Origin: Gordonia crocea
GTDB taxonomy: Bacteria; Actinomycetota; Actinomycetes; Mycobacteriales; Mycobacteriaceae
Length of the DNA stretch: 64,000 bases
Assembly: GCF_009932435.1 (NCBI RefSeq)
Contig: NZ_BJOU01000019.1
Coordinates: 1-64,000 of the forward strand
Reading direction: 5' to 3'
Positions 52,701 to 60,906 of the stretch are shown here, one piece after another. Every line of letters begins with the position of its first letter. The first letter of the stretch is position 1. The notes beneath the pieces were generated by a model. The model saw nothing but the letters and a program-made list of their open reading frames with translations, made no database searches and was not told the origin of the DNA. Position numbers and translations under genes: made by a program.

Positions 52701-53927
52701 ATGTCGGAGAAGCTTGACGCCGGAGCGACGGTGGTGATCGTGGGGGCCGGTCTCGGCGGAGTCCGCGTGGCCGAGAACCTGCGCACCGGAGGGCACCAGG
52801 GGCCCGTCGTGATGATCGGTGCCGAGACGCACCCGCCCTACGACCGGCCGCCGCTGTCGAAGAAGGTCCTCACCGAACCGGCCGGCCGCCCCGACCTGAA
52901 ACCCGATGAGTTCTACACGGATTCGTCGATCGAGCTGCGCACCGGCGAGCATGTCGACGCCGTCGACGCGGCGGCCAAAACGGTCACCGTGTCGCGGGCC
53001 GACGGCTCGACGTATGAGCAGCCCTACGACGCGCTCGTCCTCGCGACCGGGCTGTTGCCGCGGGAGTTTCCCGGCGCCGAGGGCGTCGACGGCGTGTACA
53101 CCCTGCGGACCATCGACGACGCGGAGAAGCTGCGCGGCGCGATCGGGGAGCACCCCGACGGCGCGGCCGTGGTGATCGGCGCCGGGTTCATCGGCTGTGA
53201 GACCGCCGCGAGCCTGCACACCCTGGGAATGAGCGTCACCCTCGTCGAACCCGCCCCGACGCCGCTGGCCCAGGCCGTCGGCACCGAGATCGGCGGGTTG
53301 GTCACGCGCCAGCACACCGACAAGGGGGTGACGGTGCGGTCGGGGATCGGCGTGGACGAGATCGTCACCGACGGCGCCTCGGTCACCGGGGTCCGGCTCT
53401 CCGACGGGCAGACCGTGCCCGCCGACCTCGTGGTCGTCGGGATCGGGTCCACGCCGGTGGTCGGCTTCCTCGACGGCTCGGGCATCGAGTTGGCCAGCCG
53501 CGAAGTCGGCGGCGGTATCGCCTGCAACGAGGTCGGCCGCGCCAGCGCCGAGGGCGTGTTCGCCGTCGGCGACGTGGCGAATTGGCGCGACCACGGCGGC
53601 ACGCAGGTGCGCGCCGAGCACTGGAACCACACCGTGGAGCAGGCGGCGATCGTCGCCGCGGCGCTGCTGGGCACCGACCACGCCGTCGTGCCCGCCGTGC
53701 CGTACTTCTGGAGCGACCAGTACGACCTGAAGATTCAGGTGCTGGGCTGGCCGAAGGCCGACGACGAGGTCCACGTCGTCTCCGACGACGGCAACAAGTG
53801 GCTCGCCTACTTCAGCCGCGACGGAATGCTCACCGCCGTTGCCGGGGCGGGCAAGGTCGGCGCGGTCATGAAGACCCGGCCCAAGCTGCTCACCCCGACG
53901 CCGATCGCCGACGTCCTGCCGGACTGA
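52701..53927 (+). CDS. FAD-dependent NAD(P)H-ferredoxin reductase
   Basis: A 408-residue pyridine nucleotide-disulfide-type oxidoreductase without the redox disulfide. FAD site VVIVGAGLGGVRVAENL, NAD site VVIGAGFIGCETAASLHTLG, and the second FAD motif GVFAVGDVANW. The C-terminal domain with YFWSDQYDLKIQVLGWP is typical of rubredoxin/ferredoxin reductases serving P450s and Rieske oxygenases. It lies at the end of the CYP136-like operon, so it is the likely electron source for that P450. ATG 52701 has AGGAGAGGGG upstream. Confidence 0.92.
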   Translation: MSEKLDAGATVVIVGAGLGGVRVAENLRTGGHQGPVVMIGAETHPPYDRPPLSKKVLTEPAGRPDLKPDEFYTDSSIELRTGEHVDAVDAAAKTVTVSRADGSTYEQPYDALVLATGLLPREFPGAEGVDGVYTLRTIDDAEKLRGAIGEHPDGAAVVIGAGFIGCETAASLHTLGMSVTLVEPAPTPLAQAVGTEIGGLVTRQHTDKGVTVRSGIGVDEIVTDGASVTGVRLSDGQTVPADLVVVGIGSTPVVGFLDGSGIELASREVGGGIACNEVGRASAEGVFAVGDVANWRDHGGTQVRAEHWNHTVEQAAIVAAALLGTDHAVVPAVPYFWSDQYDLKIQVLGWPKADDEVHVVSDDGNKWLAYFSRDGMLTAVAGAGKVGAVMKTRPKLLTPTPIADVLPD

Positions 53928-54652
53928 TGGCGCCGGCGCTCGCGGCACCGCAGATCCGCGGGACGGTCCTGGCCGCTGGCGATTCCGAGCGCGCCGAGTC
54001 GTCGGCCTGGTTCTTCAAGACCGGGCCCGGTGAATACGGCGAGAGCGACGTCTTCGCCGGGGTGACGGTGCCGGCGTTGCGCCGCCTGGCGCGCGGGTTT
54101 CGGGGGGTGTCGCCCTCGGTGGTGACCGAACTGCTCGCCGACGAGGTGCACGAGGTCCGGCTCATCGCGTTGATCCTGATGGTCGGCGAATTCGACCGCG
54201 CGTCGGCCGACGGGCGCGCCGAGTGGGTGCAGTGCTACCGGGACGGCATCGCCGCCGGGCGCGTGAACAACTGGGACCTGGTGGATTCCTCGGCCCGGCA
54301 GATCCTCGGCGCATGGTGCCTGGCACGCGGCGACGACGCGGAGCTGCTCGACTACGCGCGCCGGGAATCGTTGTGGGACAGGCGGGTCGGGATCATCGGC
54401 ACGCACGCGTATCTGTGGGTGGGGGAGGCGTCGGCGACGCTGGCGGTCGCCCCGCTCGTCATCGACGACCGCCGCGACCTGATCCAGAAGGCCCTGGGCT
54501 GGATGCTGCGCGAGATGGGCAAGCGGGTGTCGCGGGAGTCGCTGACCGCCTATCTTGACGAGCGCGCACCCGAGTTGGGGCGGACCGCCCTGAGTTACGC
54601 CGTCGAGCACCTGCCGCCCGAGCAGCGTGCGCATTACCGCTCCCTGCGCTAA
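53927..54652 (+). CDS. DNA alkylation repair protein, AlkD-like HEAT-repeat
   Basis: A 241-residue all-helical protein: ESDVFAGVTVPALRRLARGF near the start, then VNNWDLVDSSARQILGAW and the RRVGIIGTHAYL and KALGWMLREMGKR segments. These are the conserved HEAT-repeat helices of AlkC/AlkD DNA glycosylases, which remove N3/N7-alkylated bases. ATG 53927 overlaps the reductase stop (TGATG). Its presence in a P450 operon is odd but may only reflect read-through coupling. Array F starts right after its stop. Confidence 0.88.
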   Translation: MAPALAAPQIRGTVLAAGDSERAESSAWFFKTGPGEYGESDVFAGVTVPALRRLARGFRGVSPSVVTELLADEVHEVRLIALILMVGEFDRASADGRAEWVQCYRDGIAAGRVNNWDLVDSSARQILGAWCLARGDDAELLDYARRESLWDRRVGIIGTHAYLWVGEASATLAVAPLVIDDRRDLIQKALGWMLREMGKRVSRESLTAYLDERAPELGRTALSYAVEHLPPEQRAHYRSLR

Positions 54653-54730
54653 TCGCCGACTGGGCCCTCATTTCCGCCGACTGGGCCCAAGATTTCATCG
54701 AGTGGGCCCTCAATCCCGTCGGTTGGGCCC
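54653..54730 (+). repeat. Array F of the 21-bp repeat family (4 units)
   Basis: GGGCCC occurs at 54662, 54683, 54704 and 54725 in exact register. The first unit (CGCCGACTGGGCCCT) begins one base after the TAA of the AlkD-like gene and has that gene's orientation. The last unit ends 2 bp before the TACGAT -10 box of the next gene. Confidence 0.94.
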
Positions 54731-54744
54731 GTACGATCAGCGCC

Positions 54745-55533
54745 ATGGCCATTCGCATCGGCGTCCAGATCCAGCCGCAACAGGCACCCGACTACCAGCT
54801 GATCCGCGACGCGGTGCTGCGCGCCGAGGATCTCGGCGTCGACGTGGTCTTCAACTGGGACCACTTCTTCCCGCTCTACGGCGACGCCGACGGGCCGCAC
54901 TTCGAGTGCTGGACCATGTTGGGCGCGTGGGCCGAACAGACCTCGCGGGTGGAGTTCGGCGCGCTGGTCACCTGCAACTCCTACCGGAACCCGGAGCTGC
55001 TGGCCGATATGGCGCGCACCGTCGACCACATCAGCGGCGGCCGGGTGATCCTCGGGATCGGGTCGGGATGGTTCGAGCGCGACTATGACGAGTACGGCTA
55101 CGAGTTCGGCACCGCCGGATCGCGCCTCGACGACCTGGGTGCGGCCATGCCGCGGATCGTCGACCGGTGGGGCAAGCTCAATCCGCCGCCGACGCGCAAG
55201 ATCCCGGTGCTGATCGGCGGCGGAGGCGAGCGCAAGACGCTGCGCATCGTCGCCGAGTACGGCGACATCTGGCATTCGTTCGCCGACGCCGAGGCCTACC
55301 GCCACAAGTCGGAGGTGCTGGCCCGGCACTGCGCCGACGTCGGGCGGGACCCGGCGCAGATCGAGCGGTCGGTGGCCGTCGGCGGGAAGGGCAAGACGGT
55401 CGACGACGTGCTGCGCCAAGCCGACGAGATGGCCGAACTGGGCGTCGGACTGATCACCGCCGACGCCGGTGGGCCGCGATACAACCTGGACCGCGTCGAG
55501 GCGCTGTGCCGCTGGCGCGATCAGCGCAGCTGA
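54745..55533 (+). CDS. LLM-class F420-dependent oxidoreductase
   Basis: A 262-residue luciferase-like (TIM-barrel) protein: IRIGVQIQPQQAPDYQLIRD, VVFNWDHFFPLYGDADGPHF, MARTVDHISGGRVILGIGSGW (the GRVILGIGSGW motif of F420-dependent LLM enzymes), and IPVLIGGGGERKTLRIVAEY. A TACGAT -10 box at 54732-54737 lies 7 nt before ATG 54745, so the mRNA may be leaderless. The promoter is interwoven with repeat array F. Substrate unknown. Confidence 0.9.
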   Translation: MAIRIGVQIQPQQAPDYQLIRDAVLRAEDLGVDVVFNWDHFFPLYGDADGPHFECWTMLGAWAEQTSRVEFGALVTCNSYRNPELLADMARTVDHISGGRVILGIGSGWFERDYDEYGYEFGTAGSRLDDLGAAMPRIVDRWGKLNPPPTRKIPVLIGGGGERKTLRIVAEYGDIWHSFADAEAYRHKSEVLARHCADVGRDPAQIERSVAVGGKGKTVDDVLRQADEMAELGVGLITADAGGPRYNLDRVEALCRWRDQRS

Positions 55534-55605
55534 GTTCAGTTCGGCGGGGATCCGTTAGCGATTGTCCTCGCTTTCCGATCACAACCGCCAACTGATCGAG
55601 TGGGA

Positions 55606-55971
55606 TCAGGCGTTGCGCCAGACCCTGAGCGCCAGTGCGATCAGCGGGATCTGCAGCGGCGGGCGGGCCAGCGCGATGGTCTTCAACACCGGGCCCTTGT
55701 CCTGCCAGAGCCGCACCATGTTCACGTTCGCCGGGAAGACCGCGGCGAAGAGCAGGGCGGCAAGGCCGGCGGCCCGTCGTCGCAGTGACGGCACCAGCAG
55801 TGCGGCGCCGAGTCCGACCTCGGCGATGCCCGACGCATAGGTGTAGTGGCGCGGTTCGCCGGGCAGTTCCTCGGGCACGATCGAGTCGAACGGCTTGGGC
55901 GTCAGGAAGTGTAAGACCCCGGGCACGAGCAGGATCAGGGACAGGATTCTCGCCAGGCGGTCCGTCGACAT
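55606..55971 (-). CDS. DoxX-like membrane protein
   Basis: A 121-residue protein with four hydrophobic helices (ILSLILLVPGVLHFLTPKPF, YASGIAEVGLGAALLVP, LAALLFAAVFPANVNMVRL and a last one). These match the DoxX/DUF4870-like small membrane family. ATG 55971 is 6 nt downstream of TACGCT, a leaderless arrangement. The gene is immediately downstream of kshB on the same strand with a 16-bp gap, but has its own promoter signal. Role unknown. Confidence 0.82.
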   Translation of the reverse strand: MSTDRLARILSLILLVPGVLHFLTPKPFDSIVPEELPGEPRHYTYASGIAEVGLGAALLVPSLRRRAAGLAALLFAAVFPANVNMVRLWQDKGPVLKTIALARPPLQIPLIALALRVWRNA

Positions 55972-55987
55972 GCCACCAGCGTATAGG

Positions 55988-57046
55988 TCAGAACTCGATC
56001 TTGAGGTTGTCGGCGGTGGGCCGCGACTGGCAGCCGAGGATGTAGCCGTCGGCGATGTCGTCCGGGTCGAGCGCCCCGGAGTTCTCCATGTCGACGGTGC
56101 CCTCCGAGAGCGTGCAGGCACAGGACCCGCACTCGCCCTCCAGGCAGGAGTACGGCGCGTCCAGGCCGGCGGCCAACATCACGTCGATGAGGGTGCGGTT
56201 GCGCGGCCAGACGAGGGTGTGGGTCTCGCCGTCGAGCTCCACTTCGACCTGTGCGGCGTCGGCGGCCTCCTCCTCGGAGACCTCCTCGTGCTCGACGTCG
56301 ACGAACGGGTCGCCGGAGAGTGAGTTGTAGACCTCGCTGTGCACGTTGTGGTGGTCGAACTTGGCCTTGGCCAACCCCTCGTGGACGGCGTCCATGAACG
56401 GTCCGGGCCCGCAGATGTAAGCCGAGTGGGTGGTGGCCATCGGCTTGAAGAAGGTGGCGAGGGCGCGGATGCTGGGCAGCCCCTGCAGCGACTCGAGCCA
56501 GTGGACGAGGGTCAGCCGGCCGGGGTTGGCTTCGTGCAGGGCGCGCAGCTCGTCGGCGAAGATGACGTCGTTCTCGCCGCGGTTGGCGTAGAAGAACGTG
56601 ATCGGTCCGGTGCCCATGCGCAGTGCCGTCTTGAGGATCGACATGACCGGGGTGACACCGGAGCCGGCCGCGATGAGGAGCAGCGGTGCGTGGATGTTGG
56701 CGGGGGTGAAGACGCCCGACGGGGGGAGGGCCTCGATCTGGGATCCGGCGGCGAGGTTGTCGCACACCCAGTTGGAGCCGTAGCCCTCCGGGGTGCGCTT
56801 GACGGTGACCTTGGGCTTGTCGTCGGTCGACGGCGACGAGGACAGCGAGTAGCACCGCGCGACCGACCCGGTCTGGTCGCTGGGGATGCGCAGGGTGAGG
56901 AACTGCCCGGGCTGGTAGTCGGTGAACTTCTCACCCATCGCCGCGGGGACGTCGAAGACGATGCTGCGCGCGTCAGGGGTCTCGTCGACGACCTGCGCCA
57001 CCGTCAGGATGACGCTGCGCGAGCCGTGGGGGACCAAGTCGGTCAT
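55988..57046 (-). CDS. kshB: 3-Ketosteroid 9-alpha-hydroxylase reductase subunit KshB
   Basis: A 352-residue reductase. The FAD-binding barrel carries RCYSLSSSP (RxYS), the NAD site is IAAGSGVTPVMSILKTALRM, and YICGPGPFMDAVHEGL closes it. The C-terminal plant-type 2Fe-2S domain has CLEGECGSCAC and the last ligand in LGCQSRP. It passes electrons from NADH to the Rieske oxygenase KshA in steroid ring opening. A KstR box lies 24 bp upstream of ATG 57046. PaaE-type reductases are similar, so the substrate is supported mainly by the KstR box. Confidence 0.88.
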   Translation of the reverse strand: MTDLVPHGSRSVILTVAQVVDETPDARSIVFDVPAAMGEKFTDYQPGQFLTLRIPSDQTGSVARCYSLSSSPSTDDKPKVTVKRTPEGYGSNWVCDNLAAGSQIEALPPSGVFTPANIHAPLLLIAAGSGVTPVMSILKTALRMGTGPITFFYANRGENDVIFADELRALHEANPGRLTLVHWLESLQGLPSIRALATFFKPMATTHSAYICGPGPFMDAVHEGLAKAKFDHHNVHSEVYNSLSGDPFVDVEHEEVSEEEAADAAQVEVELDGETHTLVWPRNRTLIDVMLAAGLDAPYSCLEGECGSCACTLSEGTVDMENSGALDPDDIADGYILGCQSRPTADNLKIEF

Positions 57047-57069
57047 CAGCCGTCCTCTCAACCAACAAC

Positions 57070-57083
57070 TAGAACGTGTTCTA
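57070..57083. promoter_or_regulatory. KstR box upstream of kshB
   Basis: TAGAACGTGTTCTA fits the KstR consensus TNNAACNNGTTNNA exactly and is fully palindromic in its arms. KstR is the repressor of cholesterol catabolism in mycobacteria and rhodococci. The box overlaps the stop codon of mftR. Confidence 0.85.
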
Positions 57084-57695
57084 ATTTAGCGTATCGACCG
57101 GCGCCAGGGCGAGAGCGCCGTCGATACCGTTGGCGAGCACGCCGCTCCCCTCGAGGAGCAGGTCGCGCAGACGCTGTGCCGACGGGTCGTGGGAATCGTC
57201 GAGCCATTGCTCGTAGGCGGCCAGTGCGGTGCTGAGGGTGAGCCAGCTGATCAGCTGTGGCAGATAGCCGTCGGCCGGCACCCCCAGGCGTGCGCCGATG
57301 TAACCGGCGACCGTGTGGCGCCAGTCGGCGTACATGATCATCGAGTGCGCCTGCAGCGCCGGGATGGTGAGCAGCAGGCGCATGCGGCGCCGGTGGCGCG
57401 CGGTCTGCGCCGCGGGGACGTCGTTGAAGTCGATGAGGGCGGCGGCGAGCGCCTCGGTCAGCGGCATATCGCCGGGGAGGGTGTCGAGGAAGGTGCGCAT
57501 GTCCTCGAGGTGGACGTCGAAGTCGCCCCAGGCGATGGCGTTCTTCGACGGGTAGTAGCGGAACAGGGTGCGGCGGGCGATGCCGGCCGCCGCGGCGATG
57601 TCGTCGACGCTGGTCTCGTCGAAGCCGTTGCGGTCGAAGAGGTCGATGGCGAGGTCGCAGATGCGCGTCTTGGTCGTCACGGGCCGACGGCTCAC
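57081..57695 (-). CDS. mftR: Mycofactocin system TetR-family regulator MftR
   Basis: A 204-residue TetR protein, GTG 57695 behind AGGAGAGG. The HTH is NGFDETSVDDIAAAAGIARR then TLFRYYPSKNAIAWGDFDVH, which is characteristic of MftR. The C-terminal part (YADWRHTVAGYIGARLGV) matches the same subgroup. It is divergent from mftA across 109 bp that hold a promoter and an inverted repeat. MftR senses acyl-CoA in mycobacteria, by report. Confidence 0.93.
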   Translation of the reverse strand: MSRRPVTTKTRICDLAIDLFDRNGFDETSVDDIAAAAGIARRTLFRYYPSKNAIAWGDFDVHLEDMRTFLDTLPGDMPLTEALAAALIDFNDVPAAQTARHRRRMRLLLTIPALQAHSMIMYADWRHTVAGYIGARLGVPADGYLPQLISWLTLSTALAAYEQWLDDSHDPSAQRLRDLLLEGSGVLANGIDGALALAPVDTLN

Positions 57696-57734
57696 TGGTC
57701 ACCTCTCCTTTTGGTCAGGTTTTGCGCAGACCCG

Positions 57735-57783
57735 TTGTGTTTCTGCACTCGGTGTCATTATAGTCAAACGTGATCCGCATCAC
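57735..57783 (+). promoter_or_regulatory. mftA promoter with candidate MftR operator
   Basis: TTGTGT (57735-57740), an 18-bp spacer and TATAGT (57759-57764) form a good promoter. GTGAT-CCGC-ATCAC (57770-57783) is a perfect inverted repeat at the expected transcription start, well placed for repression by MftR. The leader before mftA would be about 34 nt. Confidence 0.6.
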
Positions 57784-57804
57784 TAGCCCATAGGAGGTTG
57801 GATC

Positions 57805-57897
57805 ATGGCTGATCAGGAAACTGTCACCGACACCGAGCTCGTCAGCGAATCGCTGGTCGAGGAGGTCTCGATCGACGGGATGTGCGGGGTCTACTGA
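57805..57897 (+). CDS. mftA: Mycofactocin precursor peptide MftA
   Basis: A 30-residue peptide, too short for the usual ORF cutoffs. It has an acidic leader ([10 protein letters not shown]) and ends in the invariant IDGMCGVY, whose terminal Val-Tyr is decarboxylated and crosslinked by MftC. A TAGGAGG ribosome-binding site at 57791-57797 precedes ATG 57805. Its TGA overlaps the mftB ATG (TGATG). The redox cofactor mycofactocin is built from this C-terminus. Confidence 0.98.
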   Translation: MADQETVTDTELVSESLVEEVSIDGMCGVY

Positions 57898-58289
57898 TGA
57901 GTGCCCCCGCTTCGGCAACCAGTCCCGGTGACCGCGCATCGGTCACCGGGGCGGGTGCCGCCACCCCCGCCAGTACTCCGATCGACGGCCCGCGCGCCGA
58001 CGCCGAGCCGGCCTTCCGGCTCGATGCCGCGTGGGTGCTCAACCCGAAGGTCGCCGTGCGCCCCGAGCCGTTCGGCGCGCTGCTCTACCACTTCGGCACC
58101 CGCAAGCTTTCGTTCCTCAAGAACCGGACCGTCGTCGGGATCGTGCAATCGCTGCACGACTACCCCGACGCCGACACCGCCCTCACCGCCGCCGGAATCG
58201 ACCGTGCGTCGCGCCCGCTTTACGTCCAAGCGCTGGGCGCGCTCGCCGAATCCGGCATGATCATCCCGCGACAGGAGACTCCGTCATGA
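57897..58289 (+). CDS. mftB: Mycofactocin peptide chaperone MftB (RRE)
   Basis: A 130-residue protein. The core (VLNPKVAVRPEPFGALLYHF, then TRKLSFLKNRTVVGIVQSL) is the PqqD-like RRE that binds MftA and presents it to MftC. The first ~35 residues are an Ala/Thr/Pro-rich extension not usual for the family; a shorter start is possible but no ribosome-binding site supports one. Coupled to mftA (TGATG) and mftC (ATGA). Confidence 0.94.
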   Translation: MSAPASATSPGDRASVTGAGAATPASTPIDGPRADAEPAFRLDAAWVLNPKVAVRPEPFGALLYHFGTRKLSFLKNRTVVGIVQSLHDYPDADTALTAAGIDRASRPLYVQALGALAESGMIIPRQETPS

Positions 58290-59536
58290 CGACACTGGAA
58301 CAGCCCCGGGTCGCCGCACCACCGGCCGTCGGCCGCCTGGTCGACCAGTTCGAGCGCGGCCTCGACGCCCCCATCTGCCTCACCTGGGAGCTGACCTACG
58401 CCTGCAACCTGGCATGCGTGCACTGCCTCTCGTCGTCGGGCAAGCGCGATCCGCGCGAACTGTCGACCGAGCAGTGCAAGGGCATCATCGACGAGCTGCA
58501 GCGCATGCAGGTCTTCTACGTCAACATCGGCGGCGGCGAGCCGACCGTGCGGCCGGACTTCTGGGAGCTCGTCGACTACGCGACCAGCCATCAGGTCGGC
58601 GTGAAGTTCTCCACCAACGGCTTGCGCATCACCCCCGAGGTGGCGCAGCGGCTGGCCGCGTCGGACTACGTCGACGTGCAGATCTCGCTCGACGGCGCGA
58701 CCGCGGAGGTCAACGACGCGGTGCGCGGCCCCGGCTCCTTCGACATGGCGGTGCGCGCCCTGGAGAACCTGCGCGACGCGGGGTTCGGCGACGCCAAGAT
58801 CAGCGTCGTCATGACCCGCGAGAACGTCGCCCAGCTCGACGAGTTCAAGGCGCTCGCCGACCGCTACAACGCGACGCTGCGCATCACCCGGCTGCGCCCG
58901 TCGGGCCGCGGCGCCGACGTGTGGGACGACCTGCACCCGCTGCCCGAGCAGCAGCGCGAGCTTTATGACTGGCTCGTCGCCCACGGCGACCGTGTGCTCA
59001 CCGGCGACTCCTTCTTCCACTTGTCGGCGTTTTCGTCAGGCGGTGGCAGCGGCCTGCCAGGACTGAATCTGTGCGGTGCCGGGCGCGTCGTCTGCCTCAT
59101 CGACCCGATCGGCGACGTGTACGCGTGCCCGTTTGCGATCCATGAAAACTTCCTGGCCGGCAACATCAGCACCGACGGCGGGTTCCAGGAGATCTGGCAG
59201 CGCTCGGACCTGTTCACCTCGCTGCGCGAGCCGCAGAGTGCGGGGGCGTGTGCGTCGTGCAACCACTTCGATGCCTGCCGCGGCGGCTGCATGGCGGCGA
59301 AGTTCTTCACCGGTCTGCCGATGGACGGCCCGGACCCCGAGTGCGTCCAGGGCTATGGCGAGTCGCTGCTGGCCGGCGACCGCACCAAACCGACCGCCAA
59401 CAAGGACCACTCCCGCGGTGTTCCGCTGCAGCTCATGACCCGGCCGCCGTCGCGCGACTGCGACGAAAACCCGCTCGCGGGCTTCCTGCCCACCACGGCG
59501 ACCGGCTGCTCGTCGTCGGGCTGTTCCACCTGCTGA
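58286..59536 (+). CDS. mftC: Mycofactocin radical SAM maturase MftC
   Basis: A 416-residue radical SAM/SPASM protein. The CxxxCxxC motif is Cys40, Cys44, Cys47 in YACNLACVHC. SPASM cluster Cys are in LCGAGRVVCLIDP, YACPF and CASCNHFDACRGGC. It decarboxylates the C-terminal Tyr of MftA and then forms a C-C bond to Val. The C-terminal ~30 residues form a Cys-rich tail (GCSSSGCSTC). It starts at ATG 58286 within the mftB stop. Confidence 0.97.
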   Translation: MTTLEQPRVAAPPAVGRLVDQFERGLDAPICLTWELTYACNLACVHCLSSSGKRDPRELSTEQCKGIIDELQRMQVFYVNIGGGEPTVRPDFWELVDYATSHQVGVKFSTNGLRITPEVAQRLAASDYVDVQISLDGATAEVNDAVRGPGSFDMAVRALENLRDAGFGDAKISVVMTRENVAQLDEFKALADRYNATLRITRLRPSGRGADVWDDLHPLPEQQRELYDWLVAHGDRVLTGDSFFHLSAFSSGGGSGLPGLNLCGAGRVVCLIDPIGDVYACPFAIHENFLAGNISTDGGFQEIWQRSDLFTSLREPQSAGACASCNHFDACRGGCMAAKFFTGLPMDGPDPECVQGYGESLLAGDRTKPTANKDHSRGVPLQLMTRPPSRDCDENPLAGFLPTTATGCSSSGCSTC

Positions 59537-59592
59537 GACCGTCCGACCCGGCTTCGGCCACCCTGTTCCACCCCCCATTCGAGGAGATACCC

Positions 59593-60810
59593 ATGTCGAA
59601 ATTCGCCGAGCTGATGGAGCGCAATCCGTGGCGCCGCAACCCGTGGTTCGAGACCATCGGGGAGGCGCAGCGACGGGCCCAGAAGCGGCTGCCCAAGACG
59701 GTCTACTCGTCGCTGGTCGCGGGGACCCAGGCCGGCATCACCGTGACCGACAACGTCGAGGCCTTCAAGGAGATCGGCTTCGCGCCGCACGTCGTCGGTG
59801 CGACGCCGGAGCGCAACCTCACCACCACGGTGATGGGGCAGGAGATCTCGTTCCCGGTCATGATCTCGCCGACCGGCGTGCAGGCCGTCGACCCCGACGG
59901 CGAGGTCGCCGTCGCGCGGGCCGCCGCCGCCCGCGGAACGGCGATGGGACTGTCGAGCTTTGCGAGCAAGCCGGTCGAAGAGGTCACCGCGGTCAACGAC
60001 AAGATCTTCTTCCAGATCTACTGGCTCGGCAGCCGCGAGGAGATCCTCGCCCGCGCGCAGCGCGCCAAGGAGGCGGGCTGCAAGGGCCTGATCGTCACCA
60101 CCGACTGGGTGTTCAACATCGGCCGCGACTGGGGCAGCCCGGAGATCCCCGAGCAGGTGGATCTGCGAGCGGTGGCCAAGCTGGCGCCGGAGATGATCAC
60201 CAAGCCGCGCTACGCTTTGAGCTGGTTCCGCGACGGCAAGCTGATCATCCCGGACCTCTCCGCCCCGAACATCGCCCACAAGGACGAGCCGGGCCCCACC
60301 TTCTTCGACGTGTACGGCACCTGGATGAACACCCCGCCGCCCACCTGGGAGGACCTCAAGTGGCTGCGCGAGCAGTGGGACGGCCCGTTCATGGTCAAGG
60401 GCATCACCCGCATCGACGACGCAAAGCGGGCCGTCGACATCGGTGCGACGGCGATCTCGGTCTCCAATCACGGCGGCAACAACCTCGACGGCACCCCGGC
60501 GACGATCCGCGTTCTCGGGCCGATCGCCGACGAGGTCGGCAAGGACGTCGACGTGCTCCTCGACGGCGGGATCCGCCGGGGCAGCGACGTCGTGAAGGCA
60601 CTCGCCCTGGGTGCCAAGGCCGTGATGATCGGCCGCGCCTACCTCTGGGGGCTCGCGGCCAACGGCCAGGCCGGTGTCGAGAACGTGCTGGACCTGCTGC
60701 GCATGGGTATCGACTCGGCCCTGATGGGACTGGGGCGCGACGACGTCGCCGACCTGTCGCGCAAGGACCTGATCATCCCCGAGGGCTTCGAACGGGTCTT
60801 CGGCGACTGA
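59593..60810 (+). CDS. mftD: Mycofactocin maturation FMN enzyme MftD
   Basis: A 405-residue alpha-hydroxyacid-oxidase-family flavoprotein: RNPWFETIGEAQRRAQKRLP, SPTGVQAVDPDGEVAVARAA, FQIYWLGSREEI, the catalytic His in SVSNHGGNNLDGTPATI, and LDGGIRRGSDVVKALALGAK. MftD oxidatively deaminates the AHDP intermediate to pre-mycofactocin. ATG 59593 follows GAGGAGA. The expected next genes mftE (peptidase) and mftF (glycosyltransferase) do not follow. Confidence 0.96.
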   Translation: MSKFAELMERNPWRRNPWFETIGEAQRRAQKRLPKTVYSSLVAGTQAGITVTDNVEAFKEIGFAPHVVGATPERNLTTTVMGQEISFPVMISPTGVQAVDPDGEVAVARAAAARGTAMGLSSFASKPVEEVTAVNDKIFFQIYWLGSREEILARAQRAKEAGCKGLIVTTDWVFNIGRDWGSPEIPEQVDLRAVAKLAPEMITKPRYALSWFRDGKLIIPDLSAPNIAHKDEPGPTFFDVYGTWMNTPPPTWEDLKWLREQWDGPFMVKGITRIDDAKRAVDIGATAISVSNHGGNNLDGTPATIRVLGPIADEVGKDVDVLLDGGIRRGSDVVKALALGAKAVMIGRAYLWGLAANGQAGVENVLDLLRMGIDSALMGLGRDDVADLSRKDLIIPEGFERVFGD

Positions 60811-60906
60811 GCCGTTGCAATACCCGTGATCGCAACACTGGGGTAGCGGGGCGGGCGGCCCTAGCCTGAGGCGGAATCCAGCTCCCGTTGAAAGGCTTTG
60901 GCCGCC

